From Hyphomicrobiales bacterium (GTDB lineage Bacteria; Pseudomonadota; Alphaproteobacteria; Rhizobiales; Rhizobiaceae), in NCBI GenBank assembly GCA_900466575.1, contig UBMP01000012.1:232442-296441 (forward strand): a DNA stretch of 64,000 bases, read 5' to 3'. Shown here one piece after another: positions 24,923-33,059 of the stretch; the first letter of the stretch is position 1; each line of letters opens with the position of its first letter. The notes below the pieces were generated by a model. That model saw only the letters and a list, made by a program, of their open reading frames with translations. It made no database searches and was not told the DNA's origin. A program made the translations under genes and the position numbers.

Positions 24923-25546
24923 CTATCTGAGGTCAAACTCTGCAAGCTGCGCACGGATCAGCCGCTTGAAGTCGGCGACGATCCGTTCTCCGTCCTCTCC
25001 TCCCTGGAAAAGAGCGAGACGCACAGCCCCGCCGGCAAGCTGGAAAAGGAGATAGACGGAGCGTGTGAAATTCTCGCGGTGATGCTCGGCAACCAGATGC
25101 TGGGTCCTTGCCGAGAAACCCGCAGCCTGCACGCGCGTTTGGGCAATGTCGAGATTCCGCATTTCCTTGTCCGCCTGAACGGCATTGAGCAGATCCTGTA
25201 TCGCCGGTTCGTCTTTCAGCATCTCGAAGTAGCCGTCGACGATCGCTTCGGTCGCCCGCAGGATGCCCCGCGCGTCCTGGATTGCCCCGACAATATCCTT
25301 GAGCGTCAGCTGAAATCGTTCGGAGAACCGCCTGTAGAGCTCGGCAGTCACCGCCGTGCGGTTGGGAAAATAGTGGTAGACGCTCGCCAGGGGCATGCTG
25401 CTTGCGGAAGCGATGTCCACCATTGCCAGCGCGACCAAGCCCTTTTCCCCGATCAGCTTTTGCGCGGTAGAAAGAATGAGGTCCACGCGCTCGCGACTTC
25501 GGTCCTGCCGCGGCTGTCGTCGCAATGTTTTGGCCGGCCTTCTCAT
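24923..25546 (-). CDS. TetR-family repressor
   Basis: A 207-residue regulator with an N-terminal helix-turn-helix (LILSTAQKLIGEKGLVALAM, ASSMPLASVYHYFPNRTAV) and a helical ligand domain. ATG 25546 has GGAG nine bases upstream; a GTG eight codons earlier is the alternative. It is divergent from the transporter-oxidase-racemase operon, and the 98-base gap contains a perfect palindrome, so it probably represses both itself and that operon. The inducer is unknown. Confidence 0.9.
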   Translation of the reverse strand: MRRPAKTLRRQPRQDRSRERVDLILSTAQKLIGEKGLVALAMVDIASASSMPLASVYHYFPNRTAVTAELYRRFSERFQLTLKDIVGAIQDARGILRATEAIVDGYFEMLKDEPAIQDLLNAVQADKEMRNLDIAQTRVQAAGFSARTQHLVAEHHRENFTRSVYLLFQLAGGAVRLALFQGGEDGERIVADFKRLIRAQLAEFDLR

Positions 25547-25578
25547 CTGCGACTCCGGATTGACAAACACCCGCCAAC

Positions 25579-25611
25579 ACTATCATGCTTCAAAAGCTGA
25601 TAGTCTATCAG
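25579..25611. promoter_or_regulatory. candidate TetR operator
   Basis: CTGATAG-T-CTATCAG (25597-25611) is a perfect 15-base palindrome. An upstream ACTATCA (25579-25585) repeats the half-site and pairs with TGATAGT over 12 bases. The site lies between the divergent tetR-like gene and the MFS gene, as expected for its operator. Confidence 0.65.
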
Positions 25612-25644
25612 TTTCTCGTGATGCGCTTTGGGAGGTGAGGGCGA

Positions 25645-26823
25645 ATGGAGGCGGAATGGCTGGTCGGCAGTCCCTCCCGGACGAATATGTGGGCGGCTCT
25701 GTGGGTCGGCTCGGTTGGACTTCTCATTCTCGGTCTCCAGCCTATTTTGCTCGGCGCCCTCCTGAATGAGGGCCGCGTCAACTTCGACCAGCTTGCCTTT
25801 GCCGCCACCGTCGAAATTCTGGCGATCGGTGTGGGTTCGGTGCTTTCCGCCTTTCTCCTCGGCAGCGGTGCAATCCGCGCCAAGGCGGCCGTTTTCCTTG
25901 TCCTGACAGCCATGTGCAACCATGCCACGGCATCCACGGATGGACCGACGTCCGTGACCGTCACGCGCGGGCTTGCGGGAATCGTCGAAGGCGGGCTTGT
26001 CGCTTTTGCGGTCGAACTGATCGCGCGCTCGCGTCATCCAGGGCGGATCGGTGGCTATTTCGTCTCCGTGCAGACTTTGGCGCAGGCCGGTATAGCGGCT
26101 CTTCTGGCGCTGTGGTTCGTGTCCCGCTGGGGTGCCGTTGGCGGGTTCGAGGCGCTGGCGATCATCTCCCTTGCCAGCCTGGCAATCATTTTCCTTCTGC
26201 CCGAAAGTTATGGCGCGCTGCCAAAGCCCGCCGATCAGTCGGCCTCTGGACTCTGGCATCCGGCTCCCCTGACCGCGCTGCTTTCGATCTTCAGCTTCTA
26301 TATGTTTCTCGGGTCGCTCTGGGCATTTCTCGAGCCGCTCGGCGGCGATGCCGGCATCACGGCCGACATTGTGGGTCTCATGGTCTCGGTGAGCCTGGTG
26401 GTGCAGATTCTGGGCGCCGTGACATCGACGGCCCTGGAGGCCCGGTTACCTTTTCGGCCGGTTCTGGCCATCGCAGGCGTTGCGGCACTGGCCATCGCGC
26501 TCGCTCTCTCGCTGCATCCGCATGCTCTGGTCTTCTGGTGTCTGGCCATGAGTATCGGCTTCATCTGGCTGTTTGTCGTGCCATTCCAGGTCCGGATCGC
26601 AGTGGATGCCGATGCCTCGCGCAATACGGCGCTCGTTGTGCCGGCCGCTCAGCTTTTCGGGGCTGCGCTCGGGCCCGCCGGCGCGTCCGCCTTCGTCGAG
26701 ACGGGATCATCCGTCGGCGTCGCCTATTTCGCCGCGGCAAGTGCTGCCGCATCTGTTCTGTTCGTCATTCTCAATGCGTTCTCCCTGCGCCGGGTGCAGG
26801 GAGAAAAGGGAAGGGTCACATGA
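25645..26823 (+). CDS. MFS transporter
   Basis: A 392-residue membrane protein with about 12 hydrophobic helices. There is no strong family-specific motif, but the helix pattern and the short acidic and basic loops fit the MFS. GGGAGG lies about 10-15 bases before the ATG. Its stop overlaps the start of the flavoprotein gene (ATGA, 26820-26823). It may import the substrate of the oxidase or export its product; the direction is not readable. Confidence 0.8.
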   Translation: MEAEWLVGSPSRTNMWAALWVGSVGLLILGLQPILLGALLNEGRVNFDQLAFAATVEILAIGVGSVLSAFLLGSGAIRAKAAVFLVLTAMCNHATASTDGPTSVTVTRGLAGIVEGGLVAFAVELIARSRHPGRIGGYFVSVQTLAQAGIAALLALWFVSRWGAVGGFEALAIISLASLAIIFLLPESYGALPKPADQSASGLWHPAPLTALLSIFSFYMFLGSLWAFLEPLGGDAGITADIVGLMVSVSLVVQILGAVTSTALEARLPFRPVLAIAGVAALAIALALSLHPHALVFWCLAMSIGFIWLFVVPFQVRIAVDADASRNTALVVPAAQLFGAALGPAGASAFVETGSSVGVAYFAAASAAASVLFVILNAFSLRRVQGEKGRVT

Positions 26824-28115
26824 GGGAAACGGCCGCAGCATCCAATTGGTCGAACTGGTCTGGCAATGTCCGAGCCACGCCACGCCGGATTGCCCGGCCG
26901 GCGGACGAGGCGGAACTCGGCGATGTGATCCGCTCCGCCCCTGGCCCGGTGCGCATCGTGGGCTCCGGCCATTCCTTCACGCCACTCGTTGCCTCCGAAG
27001 GGACGATCCTCGACCTTGGCGGCTTTTCCGGATTGAAGGCGCATGATTCGGAGAGAATGACAGCCATTGTCGGGGCTGGCACGCCGCTCGGCCAACTGAC
27101 CCATCTGCTGGACTCGGCAGGGCAGGGGTTGCCGAACATGGGCGACATCGATCGCCAGACGATCGGCGGCGCCCTCGGCACGGCCACTCACGGATCGGGA
27201 CTTGGCCTCGGGGCATACCACACCCAGCTGCTCAAGGTTCGCCTCGCCGACGGGCGCGGTCAGATCCGTGAGTTCAGCGCGGACACACAAGGCGAGATGA
27301 TCCAGGCAATCGGGGTCAACCTCGGTGCCTTCGGGGCGATGACCGAAGTGACGTTGCAGAACATGGCATCCTATCGCCTTCGCCGCCGCCGCCGCGCGCT
27401 GCCGCTCGCGGAAGTCCTGCAGGACTTTGACACACTGCTGAAATCCCATCGCTCGGCCGAATTCTTCTTCATTCCGTTTTCCAGCCATGCCCTGCATTTG
27501 ACCTACGACATCGCGGAGGGACCGGTCAGTACACATCCGCCCGAGCAGGATGAAGATGGGTTGAAGACCCTGAAGATGCTGCGGACCGCTCTGAAACGAC
27601 TGCCCTGGCTGCGTCGCAGGCTGATCGGCTCAGCCCTTGCCAAGGTCGAGCCCGAGGATTTCGTCGATGTATGGTTCGGGGCCTATGTCAGTGAAAGACG
27701 GACGCGCTTCAACGAGATGGAATATCACCTGCCATTCGAGGCAGGAGCAAAGGCACTCGGCGAAATCGTCACGCTGATGGAGCGGGCCTTTCCCGAAGTC
27801 TATTTTCCGCTCGAAATCCGCTCCGTCAGGGCGGATGAAACCTGGCTGAGCCCCTTTTACCGCCGTGAAACCTGCTCGATTGCCGTGCATCACGATGCCG
27901 CAGAAGACCCGACCGCGTTTTTCCGCGCCGTGGAACCGATCTTTCGCCGGTGTGACGGCCGGCCGCATTGGGGCAAGATGCATAGCCTCACAGCGCAGGA
28001 TTTCGCGGCGCTTTATCCGCGCTTCAAGGACGCGATGGAGGTGCGACGCGACATCGATCCCGAAAACCGTTTCATCTCGCCTTACCTGGCAAAGATCCTG
28101 GGCGTCGAGACATGA
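26820..28115 (+). CDS. FAD-linked oxidase of the aldonolactone (D-arabinono-1,4-lactone) oxidase type
   Basis: A 431-residue protein. The N-terminal FAD-binding domain (vanillyl-alcohol-oxidase fold) has VRIVGSGHSFTPLVAS, MGDIDRQTIGGALGTATHG and NLGAFGAMTEVTLQN. The C-terminal ALO-type domain ends with RPHWGKMHSL and FKDAMEVRRDIDPENRFISP. The family oxidises aldono-lactones or alditols with oxygen or a carrier. It overlaps both neighbours by four bases, so transporter, oxidase and racemase-fold protein are made together. There is no signal peptide. The true substrate is unknown. Confidence 0.87.
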   Translation: MRETAAASNWSNWSGNVRATPRRIARPADEAELGDVIRSAPGPVRIVGSGHSFTPLVASEGTILDLGGFSGLKAHDSERMTAIVGAGTPLGQLTHLLDSAGQGLPNMGDIDRQTIGGALGTATHGSGLGLGAYHTQLLKVRLADGRGQIREFSADTQGEMIQAIGVNLGAFGAMTEVTLQNMASYRLRRRRRALPLAEVLQDFDTLLKSHRSAEFFFIPFSSHALHLTYDIAEGPVSTHPPEQDEDGLKTLKMLRTALKRLPWLRRRLIGSALAKVEPEDFVDVWFGAYVSERRTRFNEMEYHLPFEAGAKALGEIVTLMERAFPEVYFPLEIRSVRADETWLSPFYRRETCSIAVHHDAAEDPTAFFRAVEPIFRRCDGRPHWGKMHSLTAQDFAALYPRFKDAMEVRRDIDPENRFISPYLAKILGVET

Positions 28116-29278
28116 GCGACGATGTCTACTTCCGCGCGCTTTCAACAGCGCTTCGGGATGCCCGCCGGCACCGCCCAACACTGGTGCTTGACCTGGACCG
28201 GCTTGATGCCAATCTCGAGGCTGTCCGCTCGGGAGTACCACCCCATGTGGCGCTGCGCGTCGTGGACAAGTCATTGCCATCGATTCCACTGCTTGCGCGT
28301 GTCATGGACAAGCTGGGCACCCGACGGGTGATGAGCTTCGATCTGCCGGTGACACGTGCGGTTCTGGAGGCATTTCCGGATGTGGACATTCTCTTCGGCA
28401 AGCCGATACCGACAGCAGCCCTCCGCGCCTTTCTCGCCGAATTGCCGCCTGATGCGATTGCCGACTTTGCCGCGCGCACCGTCCTGCTCGCCGATGGGGT
28501 TGCCCGCGTCGAACAATTGGCGGCACTGGCCACCTCCGAGAAGGTTGGCTTTCGCGTTGCCCTGGAAGTCGATGTCGGGATGCATCGTGGCGGACTGACC
28601 ACGCCCGCGTCTGTGACGGCGGCGGCGGGAGCGGCGCTGCAATCCGGGTCGCTGACGCTGGAGGGTATCATGGGTTATGAGGCCCACATCCCCGCGATCC
28701 CGGGCTTTGCTGGCGGTTCTGCCGCCGAGAGCAGGGCGGTCAGGGCGAGGCTCGCGGCCTTCGCAGAGGCGCTCCCTCCCGGCTGCCGCCAGATCATCAA
28801 CAGCGGCGGCAGCAAGACGGTGCTGACCTATGCCGACCCCGGCGTTGCGACAGAACTCTCGGTCGGCTCGGCTTTCGTGAAGCCGACGGATTTCGATGTG
28901 CCGCCGCTCGCAAGCCTGAAGCCGGCGGTCTTCATCGCTACGCCCGCTCTGAAGGTGGTGGACGCCATGCTGCCCGGTCCGCGGTGGATGACGTCACTCT
29001 TTCAGACGCTGGGTCTGTTTGGAAAAAGGGGCTGCTTTCTCTATGGCGGGCACTGGTTGGCAAAGCCGGTCTTTCCAAAGGGTATGCGGGAAAGCAGGCT
29101 ATGGGGTCACTCATCGAACCAGCAGTTCATGTCGCTGCCGGAGGCTTGCGATCTGCAAGACGATGATCTCGTATTCTTCCGCCCCACCCAGAGTGAGGCC
29201 GTGCTTTGGCAATTCGGCGAAATACAGCTCTTTTCCAAGGGCAGGATTATCGGCGCGTGGCCCCCGATCCTGCCATAG
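28112..29278 (+). CDS. alanine racemase N-terminal-fold (type III PLP) protein
   Basis: A 388-residue protein with an N-terminal PLP barrel (RPTLVLDLDRLDANLEAVRS, candidate Schiff-base lysine K53 in RVVDKSLPSIPLL) and a C-terminal beta domain like D-threonine aldolase or D-serine dehydratase-like enzymes (QIINSGGSKTVLTYADPGV, ELSVGSAFVKP). These enzymes racemise, dehydrate or cleave D-hydroxy-amino acids. The zinc-binding His/Cys pair of D-serine dehydratase is not obvious. It is the last gene of the TetR-controlled operon. The combination with an aldonolactone-type oxidase is unusual and the pathway is unassigned. Confidence 0.78.
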   Translation: MSDDVYFRALSTALRDARRHRPTLVLDLDRLDANLEAVRSGVPPHVALRVVDKSLPSIPLLARVMDKLGTRRVMSFDLPVTRAVLEAFPDVDILFGKPIPTAALRAFLAELPPDAIADFAARTVLLADGVARVEQLAALATSEKVGFRVALEVDVGMHRGGLTTPASVTAAAGAALQSGSLTLEGIMGYEAHIPAIPGFAGGSAAESRAVRARLAAFAEALPPGCRQIINSGGSKTVLTYADPGVATELSVGSAFVKPTDFDVPPLASLKPAVFIATPALKVVDAMLPGPRWMTSLFQTLGLFGKRGCFLYGGHWLAKPVFPKGMRESRLWGHSSNQQFMSLPEACDLQDDDLVFFRPTQSEAVLWQFGEIQLFSKGRIIGAWPPILP

Positions 29279-29280
29279 GC

Positions 29281-29667
29281 TTATCGCGGGGCGTATTCCT
29301 GGATGAGGAAGCTGATGGCGGTCGGATCGAATTCGGCCTTGTCGATGCGGAAGTCCGCTCCGTATTCGGCAAAGGACTGGAAATAGGGATCCGTCAGCGA
29401 CGAAGAGATCACGCCGATCGGGCCGATATAACCACTCTGGCGAAGGCGCGGAACGCTTTCACGAAAATCTTCACCTGGCCCCAGACGGTTGTCGAGAAGG
29501 ACAATGTCAACGGCCGCACCCTTGCCGAACATGGCCACGGCTTCGTCGATACATGCTGCGTACAGCATGTTGATGTCGTAATTCACGACTTTCTTCATCT
29601 GGGCCCGAAAGATCAATTCCTCCGCCGGGTCGTCGTCGATGAGCATGATATTGACGACAGTCGCCAT
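29281..29667 (-). CDS. receiver-only response regulator, copy 2
   Basis: A 128-residue REC domain starting MATVVNIMLIDDDPAEELIF. The phosphorylatable Asp is in IVLLDNRLGPGEDF, the Ser in GVISSSLTD and the Lys in FRIDKAEFD. It is clearly paralogous to the receiver at 23706-24137 (shared GYIGPIG-type and FQSF-E-GADFR segments). It converges with the racemase-fold gene, three bases away. The partner LuxR-type gene lies upstream with a 139-base gap rather than overlapping. Confidence 0.88.
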   Translation of the reverse strand: MATVVNIMLIDDDPAEELIFRAQMKKVVNYDINMLYAACIDEAVAMFGKGAAVDIVLLDNRLGPGEDFRESVPRLRQSGYIGPIGVISSSLTDPYFQSFAEYGADFRIDKAEFDPTAISFLIQEYAPR

Positions 29668-29806
29668 TAACCTCGCCACTCCGTTTCGCCTCTCAGGCAA
29701 TCATCTGTTCGGCCTTGGTGTCGCAAATGTCAACACGATCAGGCCACGCAAATTCAAAGACTATATAAATTGCCAAACGCTGAATCCGTTCTGGTCAATC
29801 TAGTGA

Positions 29807-30508
29807 TTAGGGGATGATCTGCTCCCGGATTGCTTTGGCCACCATCTGGGTTCGGTTTACCACATCGAGCTTTTTCAGGATCGTTGCGGTATGAGAATTT
29901 ACCGTGTGCTCGGAAACGGACACGATCAGAGCGATCTCGCCGGCCGTCTTGCCGTGCGAGATCCACTTCAGGATCTCCAGTTCGCGCGGCGTGAGGCCCA
30001 TGCCCTTCTTGTTTGCGAGGATTTCCCGGAAATAGAAGTCGAATGCGTAAGCCGCGTCGTAATAGATTGCGTGCAGAAGCTCCATGTTCGGAACGTCGCG
30101 GTCGCCCAGGAAGATGATCGCATGCCGGCTACCGTTCAGCCCCTGCACTGGAATGCAGAGCGCCAGCTCGAATCCCATCTGCCGCATCAGTTCATCCTGG
30201 GTACCGTCGGCGTCGATCCAGTAGGTCGGAAGCGTGGTCTCCTGCAGCATCTTGAACAGGCCGGACTCGGAGAAGGCATAGCGTCCGTCATAGGCCTCGG
30301 CGAGCCCCGCCGGCAGGTCATGCAGCTCAAGCTGGGTGGAGAGCGTCGGTGCCGGCACATCGGCAAAAAGCCGCATCAGGCAGAAATGCTCGAAACCTGC
30401 TCGCAAAGCCATGGAATGGAATATGCGGAAGAAGTCCACACGGTTGACCGCTTTGGCAAGCTCATTCTGATAATTGCCGGGACATTGATTTTTCAATTGC
30501 AGCGTCAA
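29807..30508 (-). CDS. LuxR-type regulator, copy 2
   Basis: A protein of about 233 residues: N-terminal domain with ELAKAVNRVDFFRIFHSMAL, C-terminal LuxR helix-turn-helix (LTPRELEILKWISHGKTAGE, VSVSEHTVNSHTATILKKLD). There is no ATG near the N-terminus. TTG 30508 has AAGGA about ten bases upstream; TTG 30544 would add 12 residues. It is paralogous to the regulator at 24137-24862 in both domains and probably works with the nearby receiver protein. The effector is unknown. Confidence 0.8.
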   Translation of the reverse strand: MTLQLKNQCPGNYQNELAKAVNRVDFFRIFHSMALRAGFEHFCLMRLFADVPAPTLSTQLELHDLPAGLAEAYDGRYAFSESGLFKMLQETTLPTYWIDADGTQDELMRQMGFELALCIPVQGLNGSRHAIIFLGDRDVPNMELLHAIYYDAAYAFDFYFREILANKKGMGLTPRELEILKWISHGKTAGEIALIVSVSEHTVNSHTATILKKLDVVNRTQMVAKAIREQIIP

Positions 30509-30756
30509 AAAGCCCGTCCTTGAACCATGTGAATGCGCACACAAATACAGGAAGCCATCTCACTGCGGTCAACAACGCAAAAACCCTATAGGCTTCCCGC
30601 GCCCGCAAGAAACCGTCAGGTTGATCCGTCATTGGATTCGACGCCCCGTTTATCAATCAACCTGAAATTGACGTCGTTGCAATCGGCGATTCCAACTATT
30701 GCTTTTTTTTAAAGCAAGCCCGCGACTCAGCGTCCGAGCAAATTGCCCTGGCGGCA

Positions 30757-31221
30757 TCAGGCAGTAGCGCTGACCTTGGCCGGCATCTCTTCAAGTCCGA
30801 GCAGGAAATTGATCTGCGGACGGGCAACGACCAGGTCGTGGATCGAATACTGTGCCAGGACCTCGAAGAAGGCATTCAGCGCCTTGCGCAGCGCCGAGTT
30901 CAGCCCGCAACTATCGACGAGAGGGCATTCCGTCACATCGGAATCAAAGCACTCGGCCATCGAGAAATTATCCTCGGTCACCTTCACCACGTCGAACAGG
31001 CTGATCTTCTCGGCGGGGCGACCCAGGCGGATACCGCCATTGCGGCCACGCACCGTTTCCACGATGCCTGCCTTGTGCAGAGGCTGCAGGATCTTGAACA
31101 GGAACAGTTCGGAGACACCATAAGCCTTGGCGATCTCGGGAATGCGGCTGAGATTGTCGGCATTCGCCGCGCAATACATCAGCATCCGCACCGCGTAGTT
31201 GGTCTGTTTGGTAAGCCGCAT
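30757..31221 (-). CDS. rirA: RirA, Rrf2-family iron-sulphur iron-responsive repressor
   Basis: A 154-residue Rrf2 protein that I recognise as RirA: MRLTKQTNYAVRMLMYCAA start, winged helix with ELFLFKILQPLHKAGIVE and VRGRNGGIRLG, and the cluster ligands C91, C99 and C105 (AECFDSDVTECPLVDSCGLN). In rhizobia the FeS form represses iron-uptake genes when iron is sufficient. It is divergent from an FbpA-like iron-binding protein gene; the shared promoter carries candidate RirA and Irr sites. Confidence 0.96.
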   Translation of the reverse strand: MRLTKQTNYAVRMLMYCAANADNLSRIPEIAKAYGVSELFLFKILQPLHKAGIVETVRGRNGGIRLGRPAEKISLFDVVKVTEDNFSMAECFDSDVTECPLVDSCGLNSALRKALNAFFEVLAQYSIHDLVVARPQINFLLGLEEMPAKVSATA

Positions 31222-31269
31222 CCGAAAACCTCGATCAGTCGATGGTGGTCGTTATAGACCTGTTTGCAG

Positions 31270-31286
31270 TTTGGAACAATTCCAAA
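31270..31286. promoter_or_regulatory. candidate Irr/ICE-type box in the rirA promoter
   Basis: TTTGGAA-CAA-TTCCAAA is a perfect 7-bp inverted repeat with a 3-base spacer, 49 bases upstream of the rirA ATG. It matches the shape of the Irr ICE motif (TTTAGAA-N3-TTCTAAA), differing by one symmetric change in each arm. Irr is reported to repress rirA under iron limitation in Agrobacterium, which fits this position. Confidence 0.55.
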
Positions 31287-31289
31287 ATA

Positions 31290-31304
31290 TGAACGGGCCA
31301 CTCA
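31290..31304. promoter_or_regulatory. candidate RirA IRO box (TGA-N9-TCA)
   Basis: TGAACGGGCCACTCA matches the TGA-N9-TCA core described for RirA iron-responsive operators. It lies about 80 bases before the FbpA-like start and about 70 before rirA, so it could mediate iron repression of the transporter gene and autoregulation. Confidence 0.55.
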
Positions 31305-31385
31305 TATTTCGCCTTCGTATTGACGAGCCCTGTGGGTCGCCCTAAAAGATGACAAAAATTATCCACATAGATACTGGAGGTATCC

Positions 31386-32423
31386 TTGTCGAACGTTGTG
31401 AAGAATTGCGTTCTTGCCGCTGCCCTGCTTGCCGGGACCGCTCTCCCTGCATTCGCCGATGGCGAGGTCAATATCTATTCCTATCGTCAGCCGGATCTGA
31501 TCAAGCCGGTTCTCGATGCCTTCACCAAGCAAACCGGCATTACGACCAACGTTCTGTTCCTGGACAAGGGCCTTGTCGAGCGGATTAAGGCAGAAGGCGA
31601 AAATTCGCCGGCCGACGTCATCCTGACGGTGGATATTGCCCGCCTGACCGAAGCCAAGGAAGGCGGCGTCGTGCAGCCGGTGAAGGACGCGAAGATCGAG
31701 GCCAACATCCCGGCCAGTTTCCGCGACCCGGATGGCGATTGGTTCGGCCTTACCACGCGCGGTCGCGTCGTCTACGCATCCAAGGAGCGTGTTGCGCAGG
31801 ATGAAATTACTTATGAAGAGCTCGCCGACCCGAAGTGGAAGGGCAAGATCTGCATGCGGGATGGCCAGCACTCCTACAATATCGGCCTGATCGCTTCGAT
31901 GATTGCGCATAACGGTGCGGAGGCGACCGAGAAGTGGCTGACAGGCCTGAAAAACAATCTCGTTCGCAAGCCGGATGGCAACGACCGCAGCCAGGCCAAG
32001 GCAATCTGGGCCGGCGAATGCGATCTCGCACTCGGCAACACCTATTATGTCGGTCTGATGCTAACCGACACGAAGGAGCCCGAGCAGAAGGAATGGGCCG
32101 GCGCCATCAAGGTGCTCTTCCCGAATGCCAAGGATCGCGGCACGCATGTGAACGTCTCCGGCATGGCGCTCGCCAAATATGCTCCCGACAAGGAAAATGC
32201 CATCAAGCTGATGGAATTCCTGTCGTCCAGGGAAGCCCAGCAGATCTATGCCGAACAGGTCTTCGAATATCCGGTCCTGCCGGGTGCCGAGCCGTCTGCG
32301 GTCGTGAAGTCCTTCGGCGAAATCCACCCGGACAAGCTGGCGCTGACCGACATCGCCAAATACCGCAAGCAGGCCTCCGAACTGGTCGACAAGGTTGGCC
32401 TGAACGACGGCCCGGCGAAGTAA
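31386..32423 (+). CDS. fbpA: Fe(3+) ABC transporter periplasmic binding protein, FbpA/FutA-like
   Basis: A 345-residue protein with a signal peptide (VVKNCVLAAALLAGTALPAFA, then DGEVNIYSYR). The mature part is a class II ferric-binding protein: EVNIYSYRQPDLIKPVLDAF at the start, ADVILTVDIARL, and the paired tyrosines in LALGNTYYVGLML that coordinate ferric iron. Translation begins at TTG 31386, which has a strong GGAGG seven bases upstream; no ATG is available. No permease or ATPase follows; an FbpB-like permease is encoded 10 kb away. Expression is probably iron-repressed through the RirA box. Confidence 0.93.
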   Translation: MSNVVKNCVLAAALLAGTALPAFADGEVNIYSYRQPDLIKPVLDAFTKQTGITTNVLFLDKGLVERIKAEGENSPADVILTVDIARLTEAKEGGVVQPVKDAKIEANIPASFRDPDGDWFGLTTRGRVVYASKERVAQDEITYEELADPKWKGKICMRDGQHSYNIGLIASMIAHNGAEATEKWLTGLKNNLVRKPDGNDRSQAKAIWAGECDLALGNTYYVGLMLTDTKEPEQKEWAGAIKVLFPNAKDRGTHVNVSGMALAKYAPDKENAIKLMEFLSSREAQQIYAEQVFEYPVLPGAEPSAVVKSFGEIHPDKLALTDIAKYRKQASELVDKVGLNDGPAK

Positions 32424-32452
32424 GCCGCCGCGTCAGCAACAGATCGGAAAAC

Positions 32453-32481
32453 AAAAGGCCGAGTCCATGACCCGGCCTTTT
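32453..32481 (+). terminator. rho-independent terminator after fbpA
   Basis: AAAAGGCCG and CGGCCTTTT pair around an 11-base loop and are followed by further T residues. It ends the fbpA transcript 30 bases past its stop. Confidence 0.85.
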
Positions 32482-32553
32482 TGTTTGTGGTCGATCGCCT
32501 TGAGGCAGCGGGGGCGTCCGTTCGCGTGTTGACACAGGAGCGCCGCAGCCGGC

Positions 32554-32988
32554 ATGTTGCGCTTCATGTCGATGCCTGAAGCTCTCTCACAGTGCCTTGT
32601 TCTGAATACTATCGCGGCTGCGCGCGCGCTCACGCGTGTCGCGGATGCCCGGTTCAAGCCCTTCGGCGTCACCGTGCAGCAATTCTCCCTGCTGGCAGCG
32701 ATCCGTTTCAATCCTGACGAACCGGTGAAAAATCTTGCCGAGCGCATTTCTCTGGATCGCACGAGCCTGACACGCAATCTCGATCTGCTTGAGAAAAAGG
32801 GGCTGGTCAGGCGCATAGCCCAGGCAGCGGGAAACGCACGTATTTGCGCGCTGACGGAGAGTGGCAATAGCCTTCTGGATCAACTGCTTGAGGAATGGCA
32901 GCAGGCTCAGAAGGGGATTATCGCCGGCTTTTCGGAAAGGGATGCCGACGCCTATATCCGCATTTCGAAACACTTCATGAAGTTCTAG
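32554..32988 (+). CDS. MarR-family transcriptional regulator
   Basis: A protein of about 144 residues with a MarR winged helix: CLVLNTIAAARALTRVADAR, FGVTVQQFSLLAAI, ERISLDRTSLTRNLDLLEKK and GLVRR. AGGAG lies 13 bases before ATG 32554; nearer ATGs at 32566 and 32572 are alternatives. It sits 71 bases upstream of a FabF-like synthase gene on the same strand, and the gap carries a long palindrome. It probably represses that gene, and a fatty or aromatic effector is plausible. Confidence 0.88.
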   Translation: MLRFMSMPEALSQCLVLNTIAAARALTRVADARFKPFGVTVQQFSLLAAIRFNPDEPVKNLAERISLDRTSLTRNLDLLEKKGLVRRIAQAAGNARICALTESGNSLLDQLLEEWQQAQKGIIAGFSERDADAYIRISKHFMKF

Positions 32989-33021
32989 CTTTCCCGAAAG
33001 GCCTTGTCCGCAGGTCATAAA

Positions 33022-33046
33022 GTGTATATGCACAGTGCATCTACAC
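33022..33046. promoter_or_regulatory. candidate MarR operator before the FabF-like gene
   Basis: GTGTATATGCAC (33022-33033), a central A, and GTGCATCTACAC (33035-33046) form a 25-base dyad with 11 of 12 positions symmetric. It ends just before the ribosome-binding site GAAAGGA of the synthase gene, so a bound repressor would block transcription start or elongation. Confidence 0.7.
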
Positions 33047-33059
33047 GAAAGGAAAACGT

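Noticed and set aside
30462-30656. 64-codon minus-strand frame upstream of the second LuxR-type gene
   Set aside because: It overlaps the LuxR start region in another frame and has no ribosome-binding site or recognisable feature.
30695-30725. T-rich hairpin near the rirA stop
   Set aside because: TTGCTTT/AAAGCAA can pair, but on the rirA strand the run is A rather than T, so it is not a good terminator for rirA.
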